Assembly: GCF_902859875.1 (NCBI RefSeq) | Contig: NZ_CADIKF010000008.1 | Span: 98,415 to 162,414, forward strand | Length of the DNA stretch: 64,000 nucleotides | Origin: Paraburkholderia solisilvae | GTDB lineage: Bacteria; Pseudomonadota; Gammaproteobacteria; Burkholderiales; Burkholderiaceae | Reading direction: 5' to 3' | The notes under the pieces: model-generated | The model's database searches: none | What the model was told of the DNA's origin: nothing | Seen by the model: only the letters and a program-made list of their open reading frames with translations | Shown: in pieces, positions 8,968 to 16,667 of the stretch | How positions within the stretch are numbered: the stretch's first letter is position 1 | Layout: each line of letters begins with the position of its first letter | Made by a program: the position numbers and the translations under genes

Positions 8968-10002
8968 TCAGCCGGTCTGCTCGACCGGCGTCACGGTCAG
9001 TTCGAGCCGCTGCGCGCCGCGCAGTACCGTCATACTCACGGCGCGGTCGATCCGCGACGCGTCGAGCACGCGCTGCAGCGTGTCGACCCCATCCACCGGC
9101 AACCCATCGATCGAAGCTATGCGATCGTCGGTCCTGACACCCGCCAGCGCGGCCGGGCTGTCTTTCACCACTTCCATCACATACACCGCGCTGCCGGACG
9201 TCAGGCCGAAATAGCGCTGCATGCGTCGCGGCAACGCGACCGTCGTGCCGGCGACGCCGATATACGCACGCCGTACGCGGCCGTGCGCGAAGATCTGCAT
9301 GATGACCCACTTTGCGGTATCGATCGCAGTCGCAAAGCAGATCGCCTGCGCGCCCGGAATGATCGCGGTGTTTACGCCGATCACCTGGCCCGCGGAATTG
9401 ATCAGCGGGCCGCCGGAATTGCCGGGGTTGAGTGCGGCATCGGTCTGAATCACGTCATAAATCATGCGGCCGGAATTCGAGCGCAACGAGCGGCCGAGCG
9501 CCGATACGACGCCGGTCGTCACGGTCTGCTCGAGCCCGAGCGGATTGCCGACCGCGATCGCAATCTGCCCGACGCGCAGTTTGCCGGAATCGCCGAGTTC
9601 GACATGCGGCAACGGCTCGGCTGAGCCGATGCGCAGCACCGCGAGGTCGGTGTGCGGATCGTCGCCGACCAGATCGGCGTCGAACTTCGCCCCGTCGGCA
9701 AGCGTCACGCGAAGATGTGCCGCGCCGTGCACGACGTGGCTGTTCGTCAGCAGGTAGCCGTCCGGCGTAAACAGAAAGCCCGAGCCGGTGCCCGCGCGTG
9801 CGGTTCGGCCATCGGGCATGCGGCGCTCGACATCGATAAACGCGACCGCCGGGCGCACGCGGTCGAGCGCACCGATCACGGTGCGCGAATACGCGTCGAG
9901 CAATGCGTCATCGAATGACGCGGAAGGAATCGGGGTGGCGGGCTCCGGCGCGCCCGGCGCGGCGCCCGACAGATCGTCGATGAAACGGGGACGGCTTCCC
10001 AT
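8968..10002 (-). CDS. S1C serine protease, HtrA/DegP-like, with one PDZ domain
   Basis: A 344-residue trypsin-fold protease. The catalytic triad is visible: H89 in TNSHVV, D119 in HTDLAV and S196 in NPGNSGGPL. A single PDZ domain fills the C-terminus (about 245-340). Family members such as DegP, DegQ and DegS degrade or monitor misfolded envelope proteins. Unlike those, this protein has no signal peptide or membrane helix: the N-terminus (MGSRPRFIDDLSGAAPG) is polar and Pro-rich, and the longer in-frame extension adds none either. That suggests a cytoplasmic protease. The start was chosen at ATG 10002, with GGAG at good spacing. Confidence 0.88.
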   Translation of the reverse strand: MGSRPRFIDDLSGAAPGAPEPATPIPSASFDDALLDAYSRTVIGALDRVRPAVAFIDVERRMPDGRTARAGTGSGFLFTPDGYLLTNSHVVHGAAHLRVTLADGAKFDADLVGDDPHTDLAVLRIGSAEPLPHVELGDSGKLRVGQIAIAVGNPLGLEQTVTTGVVSALGRSLRSNSGRMIYDVIQTDAALNPGNSGGPLINSAGQVIGVNTAIIPGAQAICFATAIDTAKWVIMQIFAHGRVRRAYIGVAGTTVALPRRMQRYFGLTSGSAVYVMEVVKDSPAALAGVRTDDRIASIDGLPVDGVDTLQRVLDASRIDRAVSMTVLRGAQRLELTVTPVEQTG

Positions 10003-10119
10003 GAGGTAGCTCCAGGATAACTGGGCTCGCACATGCGGGGCCTGGCAGGCGTTTTTCAAGGGTATCGCGCGTGCTGCCGCGCCGGCGCGCCCCCCCCAGC
10101 AAACACCCGGACAGAGCCG

Positions 10120-10140
10120 GGCGCTTAAGCGCCTAGGCGC
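10120..10140 (-). terminator. Overlapping palindromes at the folE-like stop
   Basis: GGCGCTTAAGCGCC (10120-10133) and GCGCCTAGGCGC (10129-10140) are perfect palindromes that overlap, the second containing the stop codon of the folE-like gene. They may act as a terminator for that gene. No T-run follows. Confidence 0.35.
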
Positions 10141-10780
10141 CGCCTGAACCTGTCACCCGTAAGAATTCAGCCCGCACCGCGCTATCGCTCGCGAATTCGC
10201 CCGCAAACGACTGCGTCACGACCCGCTCGTCGCCGCGTCGAACCTCGCCGATCAACTGGCAAAGCTGCTCCGCCTCGATCACGCAAGCCGCGCCGCGCGC
10301 ATGACCGTGTGTCATCAATGCGTTCGCGATGGCGTCGGTCGCCCACTCCTGGTACACGAACCGGTGACACACCGCGTCGACGAGCCGCGTCAGACCGCCG
10401 AAACCGTACAGCCGCCCGCCCGGCAGATAGGCGATATGCGCGACCCCGCGAAACGGCAGCAAATGATGCGGACACATGCCGTGCACGGTAATGCCGCGCA
10501 TGATCACGACATCGCGGCGCGCATCGGCGAAGCCGCTGCCAAGCGCCTCGCCCGGTTCGATGCCGTAGCCGTCGAGCAGCCGCTGTTGCCACAATTCGCG
10601 CACGCATTGCGCGGACGTGCGCAAGTGTTCGCTTTCGACGTCGACGCCCGCGGCGGTCAGCATCGCGGTCACCGCTTTTTCGAACGCGGCCGCATCGAAC
10701 GGCCGCACGCGCGCAATGCCGGTAGCGGGCCGCTCGCGCGGCGCATCGTCGCGCGTGTACTGATGTCCGGGGTATGACAT
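10133..10780 (-). CDS. folE: GTP cyclohydrolase I homologue (FolE type)
   Basis: A 215-residue protein. FolE opens the GTP ring to form 7,8-dihydroneopterin triphosphate, the first step of folate and related pterins. The zinc-binding signature is present: C103 and H106 in MCPHHLLPFRG, and C174 in EQLCQLIG, matching the three metal ligands of the family. The C-terminal part is divergent: the usual RGV(R/E)D motif reads as EVRRGDER. This looks like a paralogue rather than the housekeeping enzyme. The start at ATG 10780 has GGAG six bases upstream. The gene is not tightly coupled to neighbours and lies between the protease and opp genes on the same strand. Confidence 0.82.
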   Translation of the reverse strand: MSYPGHQYTRDDAPRERPATGIARVRPFDAAAFEKAVTAMLTAAGVDVESEHLRTSAQCVRELWQQRLLDGYGIEPGEALGSGFADARRDVVIMRGITVHGMCPHHLLPFRGVAHIAYLPGGRLYGFGGLTRLVDAVCHRFVYQEWATDAIANALMTHGHARGAACVIEAEQLCQLIGEVRRGDERVVTQSFAGEFASDSAVRAEFLRVTGSGGA

Positions 10781-10915
10781 GGGCTTCTCCACATGGTCGG
10801 GCGGCAGTTGCCGCCAGGAATCGACACCCTGCGACAATAGAGAACAGGCCCGCCACGGGGATATTCCTTTTACCGCCTTCGACGAATAGCGTAGACAAGA
10901 CTTCGCGCCACCCGA

Positions 10916-11956
10916 TCAAGACGGATGTTCGTCCACGCGAATGCAAGCGACCTTGCCGGGCCGACGCGGCCACGCGCGCGCGGCCGGCACCTCCGCCGCG
11001 CAGGCTTCGATGGCCTGCGGGCAGCGCGTGCGAAACACGCAGCCCGACGGCGGATCGAGCGGCGACGGAATCTCACCGCGCAACAGCAGATGGCCGCGCG
11101 TGCGCTCGACGGCCGGATCGGGCGTCGGCACCGCCGACAGCAAGGCACGCGTGTAAGGATGCAGCGGCGCGCCGTAAACCGACTCCTTCGTGCCGAACTC
11201 CATCACCCGCCCGAGATACATCACGAGCACGCGATGGCTGATCGCCTTGACCACCGCGAGATCATGCGCGACGAACAGCAGCGACAATGAAAGCTCGCGC
11301 TGCAGATCGCGCAGCAGATTGACGATTTGCGCCTGGATCGACACATCGAGCGCGGACACCGGCTCATCGCAGATCACCAGCCGCGGCTCGCCGATCAGCG
11401 CGCGCGCAATGCCGACGCGCTGGCATTGGCCGCCCGAAAACTCATGCGGATAGCGCTGCAGATGGTATGCATTGAGGCCGACGCGTTCCAGCATGGCTTG
11501 CACACGCACACGCACCTCGGCGCGGCTCATATCGGGCCGATGCGTTTTCAGCGGTTCGGCCACGATCTGCCCGATCGTCATGCGCGGATCGAGCGACGCG
11601 AGCGGGTCCTGAAAGATCATCTGCACATCGCGGCGCAACTGCCCGATATCGCGACGCGCGCCGAACACCGTTTCCTCGCCGCGCCAGCACACGCTGCCGC
11701 CGGTCACAGGAACGAGGCCGATCAGCGCACGCGCAAGCGTCGACTTGCCGCAACCGGATTCGCCGACAAGGCCGACCGTCTCGCCGCGCCGCACGTCGAA
11801 CGACACGCGTTCGACCGCTCGCACGGTTGCTTTCGGCGACCACGGCAACGCACGCCGGCCCGCGCGCGCAACGCTGAAATGAACGGTGAGATCTTCGACC
11901 GACAGCAACGGCTCGTCGCCAGATTCGCGTGTCGTGTGATGCGAAAGCGGCGTCAT
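10916..11956 (-). CDS. oppF: Oligopeptide ABC transporter ATP-binding protein OppF
   Basis: A 346-residue cytoplasmic ATPase. It has a Walker A motif (GESGCGKST), an ABC signature (FSGGQCQRVGIARAL), a Walker B (LVICDEPVSALD) and the C-terminal oligopeptide/dipeptide ATPase region with four cysteines (near GCVFRTRCPQAIEACAAE and PGKVACI) that in this family can hold an iron-sulfur cluster. It drives peptide uptake together with OppD. The ATG at 11956 overlaps the oppD stop by four bases (ATGA). It is the last gene of the opp operon. The inserted segment GRRALPWSPKATVRAV near the N-terminus is usual for OppF. Confidence 0.92.
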   Translation of the reverse strand: MTPLSHHTTRESGDEPLLSVEDLTVHFSVARAGRRALPWSPKATVRAVERVSFDVRRGETVGLVGESGCGKSTLARALIGLVPVTGGSVCWRGEETVFGARRDIGQLRRDVQMIFQDPLASLDPRMTIGQIVAEPLKTHRPDMSRAEVRVRVQAMLERVGLNAYHLQRYPHEFSGGQCQRVGIARALIGEPRLVICDEPVSALDVSIQAQIVNLLRDLQRELSLSLLFVAHDLAVVKAISHRVLVMYLGRVMEFGTKESVYGAPLHPYTRALLSAVPTPDPAVERTRGHLLLRGEIPSPLDPPSGCVFRTRCPQAIEACAAEVPAARAWPRRPGKVACIRVDEHPS

Positions 11957-12948
11957 GCCTGCGCTCCGATTCGTAAGCCGGCGATTTCCGCGGGCGATTT
12001 GTGACATGCGCGCGCCCCGCCTTCAAATACCTGCAATGCGGGCCGCTCGACGCGACACACGTCGCCCGCATACGGACAGCGCGGCGCAAACGCACAGCCC
12101 GCGCCGGCCATGCCCGGCAACGGCGGATTGCCCGCAATCGTGCGCAGCGGCGCGTCGCCTTCGTCGGTGAGGCGCGGCAGCGCATGGAGCAAGCCGGCCG
12201 TGTACGGATGGCTCGGCGCCGCGAACAAGGTGCGCGCGCTCGCGTGCTCGACGGTGCGCCCCGCGTACATCACCATCACGTCGTCGCACAATCCCGCGAC
12301 CACGCCCATGTCGTGCGTGATCAGAATGATCGCGGTGCCGCGCTCGCGATTCAGTTCGCGCAGCAGTTCGATGATTTGCGCCTGCACGGTGACGTCGAGC
12401 GCAGTGGTCGGCTCGTCGGCGATCAGGATATCGGGCTCGCACAGCAGCGCCATTGCGATCATCACGCGCTGCCGCATGCCGCCGGAAAACTCGTGCGGGT
12501 ACATGCCGATGCGGCGTGCGGCATCCGGAATGCGCACGCTGTCGAGCACGTCGATCGCGCGCCGCCGTGCTTCGCGGCGCGACATCTGCCGATGCAGCTG
12601 CAACGCCTCGGTCATTTGCCGCTCGATCGTCAGGAACGGATTCAGCGACGTCATCGGGTCCTGGAAGATCATCGCGATACGGTCGCCGCGAATACGATTC
12701 AGCTCGCGCGCATTCAGCTTCAGCAGATCCTGCCCGCGATACGACGCTTCGCCCGATACCGTGCCGTTCGAGGCGATCAACCCAAGCAGCGCCATCACGC
12801 TCTGGCTCTTGCCCGAACCCGATTCGCCGACGATGCCGAGCGTACGGCCGCTGTCGAGCGAAAACGATACGCCCTGCACCGCATCGACCGGCGCGCCATC
12901 GTGACGCGCAAAGCGCACGCTGAGGTTCTTCACTTCGAGCAGCGCCAT
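11953..12948 (-). CDS. oppD: Oligopeptide ABC transporter ATP-binding protein OppD
   Basis: A 331-residue ATPase with Walker A (GESGSGKSQ), signature (FSGGMRQRVMIAMAL), Walker B (ILIADEPTTALD) and the Opp-type C-terminus with clustered cysteines (GCAFAPRCPYAGDVC). The first Walker A Thr/Ser position reads SQ rather than ST, a variant seen in many OppD proteins. It pairs with OppF at the membrane. The start at ATG 12948 follows GGAGCG; only one base separates it from the oppC stop. OppD of E. coli is 337 residues. Confidence 0.92.
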   Translation of the reverse strand: MALLEVKNLSVRFARHDGAPVDAVQGVSFSLDSGRTLGIVGESGSGKSQSVMALLGLIASNGTVSGEASYRGQDLLKLNARELNRIRGDRIAMIFQDPMTSLNPFLTIERQMTEALQLHRQMSRREARRRAIDVLDSVRIPDAARRIGMYPHEFSGGMRQRVMIAMALLCEPDILIADEPTTALDVTVQAQIIELLRELNRERGTAIILITHDMGVVAGLCDDVMVMYAGRTVEHASARTLFAAPSHPYTAGLLHALPRLTDEGDAPLRTIAGNPPLPGMAGAGCAFAPRCPYAGDVCRVERPALQVFEGGARACHKSPAEIAGLRIGAQA

Positions 12949-12949
12949 C

Positions 12950-13873
12950 TCAACGCTCCTTCGGATCGAACGCATCGCGCAGGCCGTCACCGACGAAACT
13001 CACGCAATAGAGCGTCACGCACAGCGTCAGCGCGGGACACAGCAGCAGCCAGGGCATTGCTTCGAGCTTTTGCGCGCCATCCTCGACCAGCACGCCCCAG
13101 CTCGTCATCGGCTCCTGGACACCGAGACCGAGGAACGACAGCACCGATTCCGTCAGCACGATGCCCGGCACCGTCACGCTCGCATACACGACGACCACGC
13201 CGATCAGGTTCGGCACGATATGCCGCGCGATGATCGCCAGCGGCTTCACGCCCGTCGCACGCGCCGCGTCGACGAATTCGCGCGTGCGCAGCGTCAGCGT
13301 CTGACCGCGCACGACACGCGCCATATCGAGCCACGAAAACGCGCTGATGGCCAGCACGACCAGATAGAACGCACGGCCGAACAGCGTCATCATCAGGATC
13401 GCGATCAGCATGTACGGAATCGCGTACATCATGTCGACGATGCGCATCATCACCGCATCGGTGCGGCCGCCGGCATAACCGGAAATCGCGCCATACGCGA
13501 CGCCGAAAACGCCCGATACGAGCGTGCCGAGCAAGCCGACCTCGAGCGACACGCGGCCGCCTTCGAGCGTGCGCACGAGCAGATCGCGGCCGACCTCGTC
13601 GGTGCCGAACCAGTGCGCGCCCTGCAAAGTGGGCGCAAGGCTGATCGCGGACCAGTCGCTGTCGATCGCGTTATTGGGCAGCAACAGCGGCCCGATGAAA
13701 CACGCAAGCACGATAAGAAACAAGATTGCAAGCGCAACGAGCGCCGCGCGATTGCGCATGAAACGTGCGCACGCCAACGCGAGCGGGCTGCGCGAACGCG
13801 GCGGCTGTGCCGGCGCCGGAGCGGCTGACGACGAAGGAGAGACCACACCGGCAACGAAAGATGAGCGATTCAT
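12950..13873 (-). CDS. oppC: Oligopeptide ABC transporter permease OppC
   Basis: A 307-residue inner-membrane permease. It has a long Pro/Ser-rich N-terminus, a first membrane helix (about residues 40-60), a periplasmic loop typical of OppC, then five more helices. The EAA-type coupling loop (ARATGVKPLAIIARHI) contacts the ATPases. The ATG at 13873 follows the oppB stop by four bases. It forms the transport channel with OppB. Confidence 0.92.
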   Translation of the reverse strand: MNRSSFVAGVVSPSSSAAPAPAQPPRSRSPLALACARFMRNRAALVALAILFLIVLACFIGPLLLPNNAIDSDWSAISLAPTLQGAHWFGTDEVGRDLLVRTLEGGRVSLEVGLLGTLVSGVFGVAYGAISGYAGGRTDAVMMRIVDMMYAIPYMLIAILMMTLFGRAFYLVVLAISAFSWLDMARVVRGQTLTLRTREFVDAARATGVKPLAIIARHIVPNLIGVVVVYASVTVPGIVLTESVLSFLGLGVQEPMTSWGVLVEDGAQKLEAMPWLLLCPALTLCVTLYCVSFVGDGLRDAFDPKER

Positions 13874-13877
13874 AGAG

Positions 13878-14816
13878 TCAGTACCGGATGCGCGGGTCGA
13901 GCCACGCATAGGCAAGATCGACGAGCAGATTGAACAGAACGGCCACGACGGTGGTCAGCACGACCAGCCCGAGCACGAGCGTGTAGTCGCGATTGATCGC
14001 ACCGTTCACCACAAGCTGGCCCAGCCCCGGCAGCGCGAACACCGACTCGGTGACGATCGCCGACGTAATCGACGAGATGCACACCGAGCCCATCAGCGAC
14101 ACGACCGGCATCAACGCGGGTTTCATGGCATGCCGGAGCACGATGGTGCGCATCGGCAGGCCTTTCGCGCGCGCGGTGCGAATAAAGTTGCCGCTGAGCA
14201 CTTCGATCATGCTGCCGCGCATGACGCGCGCGATGGTCGCCAAATTGATCAGCGTGAGCAGCACGACGGGGAGCACGCGATATGACCACGCGCCATCGCC
14301 CCAACCGCCCGCGGGCAGCCAGCCGTGGCCGCTCGCGGTGCGCAGCAGGATTGCGAAGATCCACACGAGCACGGGCCCAAGCACGAAAGCCGGCACCACG
14401 TTGCCGATATTGCCGAGCACCATCACGCCATGATCGACCACGCTCCCGCGACGCACCGCCGCGAGCGTGCCGAACCCGACGCCGAGCGCCAGCGCGATCG
14501 GCACCGAGATGCCGCCGATGCCGAGGCTCACCGGCAACGCCTTGCGCACGAGATCGTTGACGGTCCAGTCGCTATAGCGGAACGACGGCCCGAGGTCGCC
14601 ATGCAGCAGCGCGCCGAGATAATTCAGGTACTGGCGCCACAGCGGCTGGTCGAGGTGGTACTTCGCATTCAGGTTTTGCAGCACGGCCGCGGACAGTTTG
14701 TGTTCCGCGTCGAACGGGCCGCCCGGTGTCAGATGCAGCAGCAGATAGCAGACGGTGATCACCGCCAGCACGGTCGGAATCGCCCACAGCGTGCGGCGCA
14801 GCGTATAAGCGAACAT
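13878..14816 (-). CDS. oppB: Oligopeptide ABC transporter permease OppB
   Basis: A 312-residue inner-membrane permease with six predicted helices, starting MFAYTLRRTLWAIPTVLAVI. The EAA-like loop (TARAKGLPMRTIVLRHAM) is present, and the protein ends in a conserved DPRIRY. It couples to OppC, OppD and OppF. It follows oppA by 16 bp, consistent with one transcript oppA-B-C-D-F. The size matches E. coli OppB (306). Confidence 0.93.
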   Translation of the reverse strand: MFAYTLRRTLWAIPTVLAVITVCYLLLHLTPGGPFDAEHKLSAAVLQNLNAKYHLDQPLWRQYLNYLGALLHGDLGPSFRYSDWTVNDLVRKALPVSLGIGGISVPIALALGVGFGTLAAVRRGSVVDHGVMVLGNIGNVVPAFVLGPVLVWIFAILLRTASGHGWLPAGGWGDGAWSYRVLPVVLLTLINLATIARVMRGSMIEVLSGNFIRTARAKGLPMRTIVLRHAMKPALMPVVSLMGSVCISSITSAIVTESVFALPGLGQLVVNGAINRDYTLVLGLVVLTTVVAVLFNLLVDLAYAWLDPRIRY

Positions 14817-14832
14817 CAGCGCACTCCGTTGC

Positions 14833-16461
14833 CTAGTGTTTGACGATGTACATGTCCTGCGTCACGCGCTGGTCGATGTAGTTGGTCGACGAATAACCGC
14901 CTACATACGGCTTCACCAGCCGGTTCGTCGCATACTGGTAAAGCGGAATGACCGGGTAGTCGTTCATCGCAAGTGCATGCGCCTGGGTCAGAAGCGCGGC
15001 GCGCTTGGCGTCGTCGACTTGCGCATTGCCCTGGTCGATCAGCGCATCGACTTGCGGATTGCAATACTCCTCGTCGTTTTGCGAGCTATTGCAGCGTACC
15101 AGGTCGAGGAACGACGTCGCGTCGTTATAGTCGACGTACCAGCCATTACGCGCCACCTGCGTCCTGCCTTCGTGGCGCATCTTCAGCAGCACCTTGTATT
15201 CGACGTTTTCGAGCTTGATGTTCACACCGAGCTTGGTGCGCCATTCCGACGAGATAAACAGTGCGATCTTCTTGTGCTGCTCGTTCGTGTTGTACGTGAG
15301 CGTGAGCGTCAACGGTTTCGCATCCGAATAGCCGGCGTCCTTCAGCAAGCCACGCGCATAGTCGACGCGCTTTTGCATCGGCCACGACGCCCAGTCGGGC
15401 TTGAACGGCTCGGCGCCCTTCGTGCCATTCACCACCAGACCGTATGCCGGCACTTCGCCTGACTGCATCAGCCGCGCGGTCAGCAGATCGCGATCGATCA
15501 CCATCGACAGCGCCTGCCGCACCCGCTTGTCGCGCAAGGCGGGATCCTTGTTGTTCAGGTTGTAGTAGTACGTGCCGAGCGAGAGCCCCGATTTCAGCTC
15601 ACCGCCGAACTGTTTGCCAAGCTGGGGGAAGACGCCGGACGGAATGGTGTAGGTCATATCGAACTGCCCCGCCTGATACATCCGCTGCGCGGTTTCATCG
15701 CTTTCGATCGGCAGATACGTGACCTTGGTGATCTGCACGTCGCGTGCGTCCCAGTACTTGCCGTTTTTCACCATCACGATCTGGTTATTCGGCTGCCAGT
15801 CCGACAGCGTGTAGGCGCCGTTGCTGACCATATTGCCGGGACGCGTCCATGCGTCGCCAAACTTCGCCACCGTATCGCGATTGATCGGCACCAGATCCGA
15901 CTTCGCAACTACGTCCGGCAGGAACGACACCGGCGTTTCGGTTTTCACTTCGAGCGTATAAGGGTCGACTGCGCGAATGCCGAGCGTGGACGGCGCCGCT
16001 TTGCCCGCGACAATCGCCTTCCCGTTCTTCACAAATTCAACGAGGATCGTGTATTTGGAGCCCGTTTTCGGGTCCGCGAGGCGCTGCCACGCGTAGACAA
16101 AATCGGCTGCGGTGACCGGCTGGCCGTTGCTCCAGCGGGCCTCATGACGCAGCTTGAAAACCCATGTATCGGGCGCGGTGCGCGTCCACGACTGCGCGAC
16201 GCCGGGCACGACATTGCCGGCCGCATCGACGCGCGTGAGGCCCTCGAACAGATCGCAGCCGATCGTATTGGCGATCACGGTCTCGATATGCGCGGGGTCG
16301 AGCGATTCGACCTCCGATTGCGCGTCGCGCGTCAGTTCCTGCTGCGCCGCGAGCGTGACGCCGGCGGGAATAGTCGCGGCCGGCGCATGAGCCGCAAGCG
16401 AAACGACGAGCGCACCGAGCGCCGTCACAGACAATAGCTTCGATTTCATAGGCGATTTCAA
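14833..16461 (-). CDS. oppA: Oligopeptide-binding protein OppA (periplasmic)
   Basis: A 542-residue solute-binding protein of the family 5 type, with a signal peptide (LLSVTALGALVVSLAAHAPAA). It binds peptides in the periplasm and delivers them to OppBC. The core carries the family landmarks: SLDPAHIE, DLFEGLTRVD, WSNGQPVTAADFVYAWQR and PVIPLYQY. Its length matches E. coli OppA (543). A TTG at 16461 has GGAG five bases upstream, while the first ATG (16449) lies 17 bases from that site. TTG is therefore the likelier start, adding only four residues (MKSP). The gene is separated from the upstream receptor gene by a terminator, so it probably has its own promoter. Confidence 0.9.
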   Translation of the reverse strand: MKSPMKSKLLSVTALGALVVSLAAHAPAATIPAGVTLAAQQELTRDAQSEVESLDPAHIETVIANTIGCDLFEGLTRVDAAGNVVPGVAQSWTRTAPDTWVFKLRHEARWSNGQPVTAADFVYAWQRLADPKTGSKYTILVEFVKNGKAIVAGKAAPSTLGIRAVDPYTLEVKTETPVSFLPDVVAKSDLVPINRDTVAKFGDAWTRPGNMVSNGAYTLSDWQPNNQIVMVKNGKYWDARDVQITKVTYLPIESDETAQRMYQAGQFDMTYTIPSGVFPQLGKQFGGELKSGLSLGTYYYNLNNKDPALRDKRVRQALSMVIDRDLLTARLMQSGEVPAYGLVVNGTKGAEPFKPDWASWPMQKRVDYARGLLKDAGYSDAKPLTLTLTYNTNEQHKKIALFISSEWRTKLGVNIKLENVEYKVLLKMRHEGRTQVARNGWYVDYNDATSFLDLVRCNSSQNDEEYCNPQVDALIDQGNAQVDDAKRAALLTQAHALAMNDYPVIPLYQYATNRLVKPYVGGYSSTNYIDQRVTQDMYIVKH

Positions 16462-16516
16462 CGGAACTCCACGTACGGATCAGGCTGCGCGACGTCGCCG
16501 ATCCGGTCAACATCAA

Positions 16517-16552
16517 ACAAAAAAAGGCCGGCGGTGCGCGCAGCACCGCCGC
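16517..16552 (-). terminator. Rho-independent terminator after the TonB-dependent receptor gene
   Basis: On the minus strand CGGCGGTGC and GCACCGCCG form a 9-bp stem (16529-16551) with a 5-base loop, followed by GGCC and a run of seven T (the A-run at 16519-16525 on the plus strand). It lies about 115 bp after the receptor stop codon and before oppA, so most receptor transcripts should end here. Confidence 0.8.
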
Positions 16553-16667
16553 CAAGCCCTTTCATCGGAAAGCAGAAAGAGCGAGAGGAGAATCACCTCA
16601 CCTTCGACACCTCCACAGCCGTACTGCCACCGGCGCACATCACGCCGGTGCTTGATGCCCCTTCACA

